Source of the DNA: Sipunculus nudus
Lineage: Eukaryota; Annelida; Sipuncula; Golfingiida; Sipunculidae
Assembly (NCBI GenBank): GCA_026874595.1
Contig: CM049308.1
Span: forward strand, 91,887,624-91,951,623
Direction: 5' to 3'
Length of the DNA: 64,000 nucleotides
This document shows, one piece after another, positions 52,301 to 63,807 of this stretch (position 1 is its first letter; every line of letters starts with the position of its first letter). Under the pieces are notes generated by a model that was given only the letters and a program-made list of their open reading frames with translations, was not told the DNA's origin and searched no databases. Both the position numbers and the translations under genes were made by a program.

Positions 52301-55300
52301 CCTTCACAGTAAATTTTAGAAATTAATAAAGAGTGGGTCAGAGTACTTTGGATTTCAAATTATATTTTGGTTTCAGTTTTCCAGACAGCCCTCTAATTCA
52401 GCTTTTTTTGGTTATTCTCTACAGGTGACCAAGAACTGAGTGCTGAAAACTGGATGTTTAATCAGAGTAAGTACAAGGTTTTATCAAAAACTGCTGAACT
52501 GGAAATATAGACAATTTAAGTTTGACAATGGCTCAGTCCCCAAAATTTGAACAGCTTCTTGGACATTCATTTGATGTAAATTTCCAAAATTGTGTGTTAT
52601 TTTTTAGGGAAAATTTCTCATCTGACACAGAAGATGTGTGAAAAAAATAGTGCAAATACTGCAGTGTCAATCTCATGGCACTACCAGCCACTCGTAAACC
52701 TGTTTTACTCTGTTTTTTAAATGTTTGAAAAAAGGTTTCTCAAAAGTGTACTTAGGGTAAATAAGAGCACAGCAAACTGCATGGTATTTGGGGAACTAGG
52801 TAGAACTCCTATTGACAATCTTACTGAAAGAAGAATGATCAACTGTTGGATAAAATTAATTGGAGGAAATCGGCACAAATTGTCATTTATCATGTTTAGT
52901 CTTCAGAAAAAACTCTATGACAGCAATGAATTTAAACCAGTATGGGCATCAAAGATCAAAAGTATTCTTGATAGATGTGAATACTCATACATGTGGAACA
53001 CTGGTTATGATGTTAACAAGAAATGGTTACAAAGGAGCATAGAGCTCAGACTTAATGATATCTGTAAGCAAAATTGGCATAATGAATTGGCAGAAAACAA
53101 ACTGTGCCACAGTTATAGGATAATTAAGCAGGACTTTGGCTTTGAAAAGTATTTAAATACACTTAACCTCTCAGAGAGAAATGCCATGATTAAATTTCGG
53201 TGTGCAAATCACAAACTTCCATCTCATATTAGTCTTTTTAAACAAAAAAAACGTTCTAGTCTGTGCACATTATGTAATCTAAATACCCACAGTGATGAGT
53301 TTCATTATTTGTTTGAATGTACTGCCTTCAAGACGGAAAGATCCCGCCTAATACCAAAGTTTTACCTGACTAGACCAAACACCTTAAAAATGCATCTATT
53401 GTTCAATACTGAGGATCGATTACAACTATCAAACTTAGCTAAATTTGCAAAGAAAATCATGTCAGCATTAAATTAAAAATATTACTGCACTTGATACACC
53501 CAGGGAACATCCTATATATACACATTACAAATAATTATTTTACCATCTTAGTGTCAGTATTATTATCAGATAGATATTAGTATATTGGTATGTTGCATAT
53601 TATCTTCTTAGGTTAGAAATATGTGCTTTTGTCATATATTGATTGTTATTGGTCATTCGATGACTATGTAAAATTTGTTTTATATCACATGTGATCTTGC
53701 CATGTAAGAATTTCTTTATAATGTATTGCATGACTCTGTATACCCCGAAAGGGGTCCTTCTGAGTTGAATAAACTTCTAAACTCTATTCCACTGACCTGT
53801 GTGCACCTGGTTTTTATCTCAGCTGACTGTAAGTCATCTGAGCTATAGCATCCACCCTTTGTCCGTCATCCATCCGACCGTCTGGCCCTCCATCCATTGA
53901 CAGGGCACAAGTCCTAACCGTTGGACCTAGAAACTTCAAAATGTACATCTAGGGAGGTCCATCAAAAATCTCCTTGGAAACCTGAAATAAGGTCTGTTAC
54001 CCATATTGTCTGAGCTATGGGGGTCATGTGTACCCAGCAAGAATAACAGAAAAATTGATACAAAAGCACCAGTATCTGAATAACTAATGCATTGATTGCA
54101 ATGATTTGAATGCATTTTCATAACGAAATGTTTCACCAGTTCCTGCAGACTGGTGGTGCCACGTGTATTTATTTTGAATTGTACACATTTTTAGTTCAGC
54201 TGACTATAAGTCATCTGAGCTATAGTCGTGGTCCATTGTCCGTTGTCCGTCGTCTGTCGGTAGATGTGGCACGTTTTGAAACCATAAGACCTAGGAATCC
54301 AAAATTTGGCATAATGTTAGATGTCCCCAAGATCTCCTACCAAGCCAAAAACTGGGTCTTTGCGACTTTGTTCCTTTGAGAAATTTAGGAAAAACCTCAA
54401 TTTTTTATTAAAAACCTATTTTCACATTTCAGGACCACCTAATAACAAAACCACTCATCTGTTTTTCCTCATATTTGCGATAAATATTCCCTTATATAGT
54501 TCCTATGTACATACCAGAAATTAGGTCTGTATAATATAATTTAAAAAAGTTATGGGCTCAAACATAATGCATTTTGTAAAAAATCAGGAAAGATATTTGA
54601 TCACTTAATACAAAATATGTTAAAACTTAGGACTTTTTTTCCAGTAATATACTTTAATTAATCAAAATTAAATTGTATACCCAAAATCTTTTAAATTTTA
54701 AAAAATATTAGCAAGAATAAAAAATTGGTACCTTAAATTTTGCCCAACTTTGGCCATGGCACGCTTTTTTCCTGTAAGTACTATGGATTTAATTTTCACA
54801 GCATGTACACATAAGGATTTAATCTGTTAAAATCTGAAATTTGAAAAATAAAAGCTGCAAAATTAGGCTAGTTATTGAATTTTTTTTAGGCTCTTGTTGT
54901 ATTCCCTTACATTGTCAAGCAGTCCACTTTGGTCACTGTAGGTCATTCAGTGCAGCTCTCTATGCTCCCCGGGCTGTTGGCATAATGTTATGCAATCCCA
55001 TCACAAGGGCAAGCCCTCACTCCACTGAGTTGAGCTTGATCAGGCTGTCTGCAGTTAATACCATACTACAGGGAGCCTTTTTCTCCCCCCCCCCCTATTC
55101 TGTTGACAGACCTGTACTATGAACTAGATGAATCTTAAAATTAACATTTTTTTCAGCAACGAGCAGTAGCAATGGAGACCCCTCCCCCAACCCACCCCTT
55201 CAATACACAGGACTAATAAACAAGATGAATCTTATAATTTTAATGTTAAATAAATTCTTTTTGATGAGACTTGGACAATTTTGATTTTTTTAAAGAAAAA

Positions 55301-58300
55301 AATTTCAGGAATTTAATCCTAATATTCAAATGTGATAAAATATTAGGATCTAATGTAAGTGCTAACTGACAAGATTTAAGAAGAAGAATAAATACTTTGT
55401 AGCATTTCATTCATATCTCTTAAAGTTTGCGGGGCCTAAGTGTGAATAACACTGTTAACTTAGTATTAAAATTAGGAATATTGGTCAAACTTTGTGGGAT
55501 TAATTTTTAACTCATATGGCCATATATTTAAATTTTGAAAACTTAATTACCTTCACACATTATTTGTTCATGAAATGTTACTTTTATATAACACTTACTG
55601 TAGGCCTATATGTTCCCTTGGTGCATCACTAAATGGTTTAGCTCATGTCCATTATTCTATAAATTACAGAGTTTCATTTTAGCAGGGCCATTTTCTCATA
55701 GCTTTTCTAATGATAATAAGCATGAAAAACCAAAAGAAATAAAAATGTTTTACAGTTACTAATATTTTCCAAAATTCAGCTGAGCAATGTGACCCATGGG
55801 TCCCTTGTTTCTCTATTTTTGAGATCTTCAAATGAAGCGGTTGTCTGTTAACAGGGCACAAATCGTAACCGTTGGCCTCAAGTCTTCTAACTTGAAATCC
55901 ATGGAGACATGAAAAATCTCCTTGGAAACCCCCCGATTAATAAAATATTTTCAGCTTCAGTATCTGAAAAACTACTTCATTGATTGCCACGATTCTTTGC
56001 ATGCATAATGATCATGGAATGTTTAATCAGTTCTTGCAGACTTGTGGTGCCTTCTGTATTTTTTTTTTGTACACTTTTTTCTTTATTATTTCTTAGACCT
56101 TCAAATGAAGCAGTCTGGCTGTTAATAGGGCATAAACTGTAACTGTTAGACCTAGAATCTTCTAACTGTACATCCAGGGAGGTTTTAGGCAATTAGGTCA
56201 TTGTCTCGTACCAGACTTCCAAGTAACCATGGGCGGATGCACCGAAAATCAGCCTGGGAAAAGTGCAGATGGACAGTTAAAATGACATATAATACAATCC
56301 CATGCATCAACAATCATCATATTTAAAATATTCAATGGTCAAACTGGAACTGAAAATGTGCTTCTTAACTTTTAAATTGGTATCGGATGGAGAACATGTT
56401 TGAACATGGAAGTTCAGTTTGCCCACGCGTACCACCACATGGTTTTATTTGGCTGACGGAAATCTTGTGTAAAAGGACATACAGAAGCAAAATATTCAAA
56501 GAAATCTGGTACTCGTGATTAATTTTACAATGCATATGTATGCTCATGGGTGTGCAGCTCGAAAGTATCTGGGGTCATCCTGACCGGGATGAGATCACCC
56601 ATATTGTGGAAAGTGTGCAGACTTCCCAGAAGATTCAAGCCAGTTCATTTAAATTAGTGGTGGGGGGTTGGAAAAGGTGTATTCACTGTTTTAATTTCAT
56701 TGGAAAATTCACATTTTTTTTCGTGGACACAAGCACAGACTGGTTCCAGTGTCATCCATTTCTGTCCCATGACAAGCGTGCACCTTTGACCCAGCTAGAT
56801 TTTCCAAATGCCTCCCTTTGAATTTCTGACCACTTAGGCTTGTCTAGCCTCTTCTGTGTACCAAGCTAGTCAATGGCCTTTAATCTCTCAGGGGAGCCTG
56901 CGGTGTTTGCAGTAAAATGTCCACATGTGATGATTAATCTTGGTGGATTGGAATCATGAAGGTGGGTGGCAAAAATAGAAAACTTGTGGTGATTCCCCAG
57001 GAACTGCATTATAAAACAAGTTTAAATGGTGCTTTTCTATGCAAGAGTTGCATAAGTAGATAAAAAATGTTTGAGGGTACCAACTGAAATTTTTGTACAA
57101 TTTTGTTTAGCTGGTGGGGATCAATCCTGTTTTGGTGGGAACTAGGAAATTGGCATGTGGCAGGCAAGCCCCAGAGAACACAGCAAAATCCTCTGTAATG
57201 TTGAGGATATTTCGATGGAAATTCACCGTGGAGCGTTATGATGATTATGTAGATTATAAAACTATTATCTCACTTTTTTTTTGTTATTTTCATGTTACAT
57301 TCTCGGGTTCTTAAATTCAATAGCAAAAGCTTGTGTCCATCAAAGAAGGATAATTGATCTGACAAATTAACAAAAGGTCCCTCCCCCCCTACTGGAATAT
57401 TTTTACCTCACCCTGTCACAGGAATTTTTTTTTTATTATGATGCCGTTATTGCAAGGGTAAATATTTTTATAATAGTATCATTTTAAAACTTAAAAACAA
57501 GTAATTTACAGATTAAACAACAGAATAACAACACAAAAATCTCTTCCAGGTTGCTAAATGTTTTCATATTATATTTTTAAGGTCAAGTTTAAATTTTTAA
57601 GTGCCAGTTAAAGTTCAAGGTCACCAGTCTTATAGGGCAAGTAAAGTTTTGGAAATTTTTCGAGCCCTGGATTGGTTACAGTTGAACCTAGAAACTTCCA
57701 ATTTGATTAAGATCCAGGGAGGTTCCTGTAAAAATTTATTTGGAAAACATGAAATAAAGTCACTGTGACCAATATTTTGCAAGCTGCTTGAAAGAACATG
57801 ATTGTAACACACTGTTAGTCACATTGGCACAAATGTTAGCAGCTGGATGTAGAATAAATTCATTGTTACCTATATATAAGGTCTATTGGCAAAATGAATG
57901 ATTTTGAGCACTCTGGGAGTCATGTGACCAATTGTTCAAGGTTCCCTGAATTCAGCTGATTGTCATGGCCCATGGGCCACTTGTTTTATAGAGTGTTTAC
58001 ATGAAGCTGTGTCATCTGAGGCTGTTTTTGCATGTGACAGATGATCTTGACTGCCATAAGTGGGTCTGATATGTTGTAAAATTTGGACTGATTTTTAAAA
58101 CAATTCTGTTTCTTGAATAGGGTGTAAGGTAGGTATATTTTTTACCTTTTGAAAATTAGGCCCTTTAATCATCTGCCCTACATTATTATGTTTTCCCTTT
58201 GATGTAACTAATAAAAACTTTCATAGCATAAAACAGGTGGACATGTGGGGATGAAACAGACTATAGTAGTCATTTTGATTTCAGATGCTCTCCAGGAATA

Positions 58301-61300
58301 CTTGTTGATTTGTTGTCAGCATCCAAGTGGTGGTTTAATAGACAAACCGGGCAAGTAAGTGACGACCTACTTACATCATTACTGTTGGTGATACTTGATT
58401 ACTTCATAAATGAACTGCATATTTCACATTTGACAAAGAAATATAATGCTGAGCACTGTATAATATTTTAGCATATTCATGTTAAGAATATATGCACATG
58501 GGAATATTCATGATTTATGCACTACTGGTATGTATGTTTATTATAACCAATCTCTGACAAATATTTCATCATATATATCTTTTTAGAATTAATGGTAGTA
58601 TATGATATGTAGCTCTGTTAATATTAAACAGTCATTTCTGTGAAAAACATGTTATGTACACATACAGTACTGTCTTGTAGAGTAATATTTTAATGGAATA
58701 TTTATACTCGTTAATTAAGTGCTTTGTTAATTTTTGTTTTTCATTTTTCAGGCCTCGTGATTTCTACCATACCTGCTACTGTCTAAGTGGACTTTCTGTC
58801 TCACAACATTTCTCCAGTGGAAAGCTGGAACACGTGAAAATCTTAGGAAACCCATCTAATGAGCTAGTGAGTATTGTTAGAGCAAGTGAAAGATCTTAAT
58901 AGGCCCATCTACTGAACTATTGGGTATTGTTATGTTATAATTAGTAATAGGAAAATGTCAGTGTAAGGGATCATTTTGAATTAAAAGGAAAACATTGAGA
59001 GAGTGCGCGAGACCCAGTGGTGGAGTCAGATTAACATATGCTTATTTTCAGATGCATATGCTTATAAATGGTTGATACATTAAGTGAAACATTACATGTT
59101 GATATGTGATACCTGCCTGTTTTTTTCAACATGTGTATTCTAAATGCCAGGAGGGAAATCATAACCTTGACATTTTACAAAAATGTATTCTGAAATTATC
59201 AACCTGATCTGTCAAATACAGGGGTTTGCAAATGAATAAAAAAAAAGCACAACTGGTATGCCACCAAATTAGCAGCATAATTTAAGGATATTTAAGGAGT
59301 GTTGTTCAATATAATGTGGCCCTGTTAGAATGTGGAGAACTATATTTAGATAGAATAAGGAACACCCCTCAGACCTAAGTCAACTATATTTGAATACTGG
59401 ATGAGGACAATTTCAGATGTTATATGGTGATCCCATGTCAGTGACAAAGCCATTGAAAGCTGTGTGCTGCTGCCAAATGATAAGTTTTCCATGTGGTTTC
59501 TTTTTAAAAAAAAAGTGGCCGGGGCATATAGTTTTACCCATGTCCGTCATTCCGTCCTTCCGTCCTTCGAAATCAAACAGTTGTACGGACTTTTTTTCGC
59601 AATGCCTGCAGATATTGGCCTGATTTTTGGTGTGTTGGCAGATAATGACCAGTTACAGATCGAGTTCGCGTTTCCTTCTGGTTGACGTACTTTTGACCGT
59701 TTTACGGCTCCTAAACTTAGAAAATTTCATGAAAAATAGAAATTTTTTTATGACAAATACACATGTACGGACTTTTTTTCGCAATGCCTGCAGATATTTG
59801 CCTGATTTTTGGTGTGTGGGCAGATAATGACCAGTTACAGATCGAGTTCGCGTTTCATCCCGGTTGACCTACTTTTGACCGTTTTATGGCTCCTTAACTT
59901 AGAAAATTTCATGAAAAATAGAAATTTTCATGACAAATACACATGTACAGACTTTTTTTCGCAATGCTTGCAGATATTGGCCTGATTTTTGGTGTGTATG
60001 CAGATATTGACTAGTTACAGATCGAGTTCGCGTTTCGTCCCGGTTGACCTACTTTTGACCATTTACGGCTCCTTAACTTAGAAAATTTCATGAAAAATAG
60101 AAATTTCTCATTACAAATACTCATGTACGGACTTTTTTTCGCAATACCCGCAGATATTGGCCTGATTTTTAGTGTGTATGCAGATAATGACCAGTTACAG
60201 ATCGAGTTCGCGTTTCGTCCCGGTTGACCTACTTTTGATTGTTTACGGCTCCTAAACATAGAAAATTTCATGAAAAATATAAATTTTTATGACAAATGTA
60301 AATGTACAGCCGTTTTTAGCCCTCACCTCATGGGCTGATGGGCTATTGTCATCACCCAAGCTGTCCGTCTATCCGTCCATCTGTCTGTCAGGTGTCCGTC
60401 CGTCTGTCCGTCCGTTCCGCGTCTGTTAACTTTTACCTTGTGAGCGAGATATCTCTAAAAGGATTCACCGTTGGAATTTTATTTCATCAGTGAAGATGTA
60501 TATCGATAAAATCTCAGTTAAGTTCGAAGATGGGTGACCTTGACCCATTTTTCTACATTTTAGAGCTGATTATAATAAAACACTCGGAAGGTTTGAACTC
60601 AGGAACCATTGTGTGGATTTTCACAAAACTTACTATGATCATTGGGACTGATGGTCTGTACGTGCTGCACAATTTTGGTGGCGTCACCTGCAATTTCTGA
60701 TTTTTTAATGAAATTTTATCGGATTTTTCAATTTTGGCCATTGTGCAGGATATCTCCAAAGGTATTCAACTAAGGAACTTCATTTCTTCAGTGCTTTTGC
60801 ATCATATTTACAAAATCTTGGTCAGGTTCAAAGATGGGTGGTCTTGACCTACTTTTCTAGGTCACAGAGCTTAGTATAGAAAAAAAACTTAGGGGGATAT
60901 TTTTCAGGAAGCATTTGGTGGATTGTTATAAAACATGGTACATACCTCTCCAATTTAAATTTATAACTGATTACCAGCTTTTGCTAATATTCTAGTTTCG
61001 CAATGCAATGCTTACAGATACTGGCCCAATGTTTGGTCTGTGGGCGCATAATGACCACTTACAGGTCGGGTTCGCGTTTCGTCCCAGTTAACCTATTTTT
61101 GACCATATGACAGATTCTGAACATAGAAAATTTCATGAAAGACAGAAATTTTTATGAAAAATGCACATGTATGGACTTTTTTCACAATGCCTGCATACTG
61201 GCCTGATTTTTGGTGTGTTCCTTGATAATGACCCGTTACAGATTGAGTTTGCATTTTGCCCTTCTTGACCTACTTTTGACCATACAACACCTCCTGAACT

Positions 61301-61557
61301 TAAAAAAATTTTACAAAATTTAACAAATGTTTCTAATTTGCCCCAGGCGGGGGCATTCTTGTCGTACCGACACATCTAGTAATTTGAATGGGAAATAATA
61401 ACATATACTAGCAACATGCAAAAATTAAATTTCACAATGCTTTCTTATTTTTCAGAGAACAACCCATCCATTATTCAACATTTGCGGGGAGGCAGTGTTG
61501 AGCAGCTCACAGTTTTTCTCATCTGAACCAAGCATAGACTTGAACAGCCAGTCTTAA
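31355..61557 (+). CDS. FNTB: Protein farnesyltransferase subunit beta
   Basis: Catalytic beta subunit of protein farnesyltransferase; it pairs with FNTA and attaches farnesyl to CaaX cysteines in the cytosol. Exons: 31355-31498, 33082-33149, 36402-36477, 39619-39710, 41509-41558, 42146-42248, 42856-42939, 43643-43729, 44102-44231, 50762-50894, 52425-52466, 58285-58354, 58752-58866, 61456-61557. Phases join exactly; total 1296 nt, 431 residues plus TAA (human is 437). Family segments are clear: LDASRPWLCYW, CPEGGFAGGPGQ, LAPTYAAVNALCILG, GGFGGVPGMEAHGGY, NKLVDGCYSFWQGG, RDFYHTCYCLSGLS. Zinc ligands are Asp301, Cys303 and His366 (human 297, 299, 362). The first in-frame ATG is 31355; the next, 31388, has a better +4 G and would give 420 residues, so the start is uncertain. 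An in-frame TGA at 31286 closes the frame upstream. Introns reach 6.5 kb and are filled with repeats. Confidence 0.95.
33150..36401. other. FNTB intron with G-runs and a degraded internal repeat
   Basis: G-runs near 33306 and 33808 bracket a block of higher GC. From about 34250 to 36130 a phrase like CATAACTTTTGAAGTATTGC recurs (near 34264, 35727, 35872), each with a TTCAAGGTCAAA-type block, so this is an old tandem repeat. A CCACAAGGTGGTGC motif at 34951-34964 resembles a CTCF core. Confidence 0.5.
36586..39003 (-). repeat. Composite repeat with fixed ends, copy C (2.4 kb)
   Basis: In plus-strand order: hairpin end AGCTCAGCTGACTTTCAGTC at 36592-36621, a GTCC microsatellite, a GGGCACAAATCATAACC core, several blocks around GAGGTCAAAGGTCAAGGTCA, then the palindrome end GCTGAGCGTCATGACCCATG at 38971, finishing CACTTGTTT. 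It lies in the FNTB intron between exons 3 and 4. Confidence 0.75.
43957..44101 (+). repeat. Tandem triplication of a 3' splice site and exon start in FNTB
   Basis: Three similar units begin at 43957, 44025 and 44092, about 67 bases apart. Each has a CTGT-rich tract, an acceptor-like AG and then a version of the exon start (TATCAGACTTA, TGTCAGACTTATGAAGG, TGTCAAACTTATGAAGG). Only the third leads into the full FNTB exon. The second has the better pyrimidine tract, but using it gives an in-frame TGA at 44080-44082. The first is the most decayed. Confidence 0.75.
44336..44910 (+). repeat. Local degraded repeat after the FNTB GGVPGMEAHGGY exon
   Basis: A phrase like CAGAAACAGCAGGAGCTA followed by AAATTTTATGCAAATATT recurs near 44408, 44549 and 44837 with increasing decay. 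No coding content. Confidence 0.5.
46119..46150 (-). repeat. Isolated palindrome end of the composite repeat
   Basis: GTTGAGCGCTGTGACTCATG then GGTCTCTTATTG is a decayed form of the palindrome end. It sits only ~70 bases before the hairpin end of copy D, so two members lie head to tail here. The rest of the first member cannot be traced. Confidence 0.55.
46214..48876 (-). repeat. Composite repeat with fixed ends, copy D
   Basis: Hairpin end at 46222-46250, GTC/TGTC microsatellite, two related AT-rich blocks, then the palindrome end at 48842-48876. It is the reverse-oriented close relative of copy A (6701-11165) along nearly its whole length, but without the 2-kb nested element, and shows the empty site near 48545-48565. 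It lies in FNTB intron 9. Confidence 0.8.
49112..50547 (-). mobile_element. TIR element with GTATCTGCCAAAA ends, copy 2
   Basis: Starts GTATCTGCCAAAACGAAG with its mate TTTTGCAGATAC close behind (hairpin end), followed by a CCG run at 49160-49180. Ends GATTTTGGCGGATAC. Inside, four units with a period near 280 bp each show ACACAAAAATGGTGGCGCCA (near 49422, 49700, 49978, 50261). It is the reverse-oriented relative of 24268-25406, here without a surrounding composite repeat. Confidence 0.7.
50762..50894 (+). CDS. FNTB: FNTB exon with zinc ligands Asp and Cys
   Basis: Acceptor TTTTCTTCAG, donor GTGAGT, 133 nt, entering in phase 0 and leaving in phase 1. It encodes RWTCNRQMRYEGGFQGR then NKLVDGCYSFWQGGAFPL. 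The D-G-C trio supplies two of the three zinc ligands. The exon stands alone between a 6.5-kb and a 1.5-kb intron and only ~200 bases after a 1.4-kb repeat element. Confidence 0.93.
51280..51900. repeat. Old repeat in FNTB intron 10
   Basis: A CTGTCTGTCTGTC run, then a phrase GATAA(A/C)TCCAGTTTGGATGG near 51340 and again near 51622, each followed by a GGGTCAxxAGGTxxAAGGTCA-type block. No ends are recognised. Confidence 0.5.
52724..53790 (+). mobile_element. 5'-truncated LINE (non-LTR retrotransposon) 3' end
   Basis: An open frame to the TAA at 53474-53476 encodes the C-terminal part of a LINE ORF2, beginning inside the protein at KRFLKSVLRVNKSTANCMV. It has a Cys/His knuckle (CTLC, then H, H and C in THSDEFHYLFEC). 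The reverse transcriptase domain is missing. The ~300-base 3' tail has a CCCCGAAAGGGG hairpin, then GAATAAACTTCTAAACT, typical of LINE tails. It sits in the FNTB intron in the same direction as the host. The ATG at 52721 is chance; 5' truncation explains the abrupt start. Confidence 0.75.
53811..55810 (-). repeat. Composite repeat region, copy E (two hairpin starts)
   Basis: A hairpin end at 53817-53844 is followed by a GTCC-type run and a short core, and then by a second hairpin end at 54193-54221 with the copy-A/D type of body. The palindrome end closes at 55777-55810 (GACCCATGGGTCCCTTGTTT). One member seems to have inserted in or beside another. It starts 26 bases after the LINE tail. Confidence 0.65.
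55811..57987 (-). repeat. Composite repeat fragment, copy F
   Basis: Directly after copy E comes a core (TGTTAACAGGGCACAAATCG) without its hairpin, then decayed blocks, and a palindrome end at 57952-57987 (GATTGTCATGGCCCATGGGC then CACTTGTTT). A head-to-tail pair with copy E. Part of the middle (56200-57300) is unassigned. Confidence 0.5.
58752..58866 (+). CDS. FNTB: FNTB exon with zinc-ligand His
   Basis: Acceptor TTTTTCAG, donor GTGAGT. It encodes PRDFYHTCYCLSGLSVSQHF, where Tyr-His is the conserved pair and His completes the zinc site. It joins the preceding exon (58285-58354) in phase 2 and the last exon in phase 0. Confidence 0.93.
59515..61380 (+). repeat. Repeat element with ~180-bp tandem array in the last FNTB intron
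   Basis: Begins GGCCGGGGCATATAGTTTTA with a GTCCTTCCGTCC run and ends with GCCCCAGGCGGGGGCATTCT then GTCGTACCGACA. Four to five units of ~180 bp (marker GCAGATATTGGCCTGATTTT near 59609, 59789, 59970, 60150) each contain a TTTTGACCGTTTTACGGCTCC-type phrase. A decayed unit lies at 61010-61330. An unrelated GTCC-rich block interrupts at about 60317-60960. Confidence 0.7.
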
Positions 61558-62318
61558 ATCTCTCAGGAAGTAGACACTCTGCATCTGCAACTGTGATGGG
61601 AACATCTTTTATGAATTTCTGCTTCAGCAGCAAGTACTTTATAAAAGGAATCATACATAAGATCTTCAATTTACTGCCTTTGCTTGAATGGCTTCTGACT
61701 GACAGCATTGTTGTGCCAACTTCTGGATAAAGTTGACTCGTTTGATTTTGATGGCTGCTATGTGTTTCGTGTGTACTGCCATCTCATCAACTGATTCTCA
61801 AGTTACCATTGGTGAAAATCAAAGGTAAATGCTGAAACTTTTATAATGAATGATACTATATCAGACTGATCAGATTGACTGACAGTCTTAGTTAAAGGAC
61901 ACAGGTTTTACTACTTATGCTGAAGAATATGGTAATGATCAGTCCAGATATCAAAATCTATAGTACCAAGCTGTGGAAAACTTGAACAAATTTCACTTTT
62001 TTCTGTACAAGTTTCTTATTGTTTGGAGAGTACAAAAGCAAGTTTAATCCTAGAAGTCTGAACTGTAAAGCCACAGCATGTGGCAGAATGATACATTGAC
62101 ATGGCAACATCAACTGCTGCCATCTTTTGGCAAATATATGTACCAAACATGGATCTGAGCCACTTGGTCCTCAGCTGATGCAGACCAGATGCCATCTTTT
62201 GCCACTTACTCTGTGTATGTGTTTACAAGAACACACTAACTTAAAAAGAAATCTGATTGTTGCATTTGGTGTTTTTATGGGTTGAATAGATTTTGCTTGT
62301 CTATGTATGAAATGTGTA
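61558..62318 (+). other. FNTB: Probable FNTB 3' UTR
   Basis: Follows the FNTB stop codon directly. A good AATAAA with a nearby downstream GT-rich stretch is seen only at 63664-63669, so the UTR could be about 2.1 kb and include the MITE below; earlier weak signals such as AATAAA near 62363 could end it sooner. Confidence 0.35.
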
Positions 62319-62483
62319 CAGTAAAACCTCTAATTACGACCTCAGTCTTATGACCACCTCAAAATAAAGACCACTTCTTCACGTTCCAATTCCTTTTTGC
62401 TCTTTACATAAGACCTCTCTTATAAGACCACCTTGAAAATGCTACCACTTCCTGTTTGTGGTCATAATTTTGAGGTTTTACTG
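62319..62483. mobile_element. Tigger/pogo-like MITE, 165 bp
   Basis: Ends CAGTAAAACCTCTAATTACG and, in reverse, CAGTAAAACCTCAAAATTAT, with TA flanking both sides. The internal ACGACC/GACCACC phrases resemble the ends of the larger Tigger-like element at 3357-4619. No coding capacity. Confidence 0.75.
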
Positions 62484-62708
62484 TATATACATACACAGCA
62501 AAACACCTTTACCACAAACGTGTATTTCATGTGACAGTCATCTGCTGTGTCCAGGTTCAGAAAACTGTAATTGCAGGTTTGATACTGAAACAAGTGTGGG
62601 CCGTAGGCTCCAGTGGGAACCTCACCTTCACAGCTGAGATATAATTGGCCTGAACACATACTAGTGGCAGGCATTTAATACTAATAGATGTCACTAGTGT
62701 GCTGGAAA

Positions 62709-62735
62709 CGATTTATATCTATATATATCTATCTA

Positions 62736-62785
<50 letters not shown>
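62709..62785. repeat. TA microsatellite
   Basis: About 25 TA units preceded by TATC units. Confidence 0.95.
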
Positions 62786-62791
<6 letters not shown>

Positions 62792-63307
62792 TTTTTGAAT
62801 AAAAAATTATATTCAGAATACTTTGTTTTCTGCATGTTACCACAGTGTCTGAACCAATTTATTATAATAATAATGTCAGGTACACATGATATATGTACAG
62901 CAGTTCTGTTATTGCACAAGAGAGGAAAACTTTGATTCCTGGTTTATTCAGATTAAGTTACTATCCATGGAGATGTGCAGATGCATTAGGATAAACTCTT
63001 TATAATCCCCATTAGGAGATGTGGTATATTAGGGCTTGTCTACAAATTGGACTTTTAAATATTTTTTTTTAGAAAATTGGTTACCTACTAGATCGTTGTT
63101 ATTTTCTCCTGATTACTAAAATCTATTGTATGCCTCATGTGGTGTTTTATTTTTAGGAGACTTTTATATTTTGGAAAATTTTTAAGAATGTTACTGACAC
63201 TTCAAAAGGACAAGGAACCTTATATTGAATTCTTTAACCTTATTAATGAAAAAAAGGTGTCACACTATCTTTCAAGAATTCCAATGAAAATTGTCGTCAA
63301 TGAGTGG

Positions 63308-63489
63308 TAGTGTGGAATCTCACCTGATGACCACCAAGCTGTCATGATCACGCTCCTAAGACAACCACTTTTCTGGTCCCAGACTGATGTAAATCATTAT
63401 AAAAACATCCCGCTGACATGACTATCCCACTAGCATGAGCACTTGGGCTGGTCCTGCAGGCAGCCATGTTCACAAGAATTCACAGTATA
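63308..63489. mobile_element. Decayed Tigger-like MITE
   Basis: Parallels the first ~120 bases of the 3357-4619 element: GATGACCACC, then CAACCACTTTTCTGGTCCCAG and ATCATTATAAAAACATCCCG, and an inverted-like right part (CTGGTCCTGCAGGCAGCCAT). The ends are eroded, so the boundaries are approximate. Confidence 0.5.
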
Positions 63490-63663
63490 TGCATTTAACT
63501 GAAACAAGATGGACTACTGGTGATGTCTCTTTGACATTTTGTTGAAAAACAATGAGTTATGAAATGTCAGTACATTGGAGTGGAAGAAATGTTCATGAAT
63601 GCTTTAATATGTGCTTAAGATTAGTTGAAATATATTTGCTATGTTATTACTATGTTGTAAGTG

Positions 63664-63669
63664 AATAAA
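63664..63669 (+). terminator. AATAAA poly(A) signal candidate
   Basis: AATAAATG followed within ~30 bases by GTGTTGAGTTGT. It is the best candidate on the plus strand downstream of FNTB, but it lies 2.1 kb from the stop codon. Confidence 0.3.
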
Positions 63670-63807
63670 TGTTTTAAATTCAAGTGTTGAGTTGTACTTG
63701 AGAAACTGCCCAAGTGAATATTGGGACTGAATATAACTTTAACAAAAAGTAGTCAGAGATCACTAACCCCTGCCAAGAGTATCCTTATTATTTTATTTAT
63801 TTATTTA

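Noticed and set aside
52721..52723. ATG as a true start of a 251-residue protein
   Set aside because: The first residues already match the middle of a LINE ORF2 C-terminal region, so the ATG is chance beside a 5' truncation.
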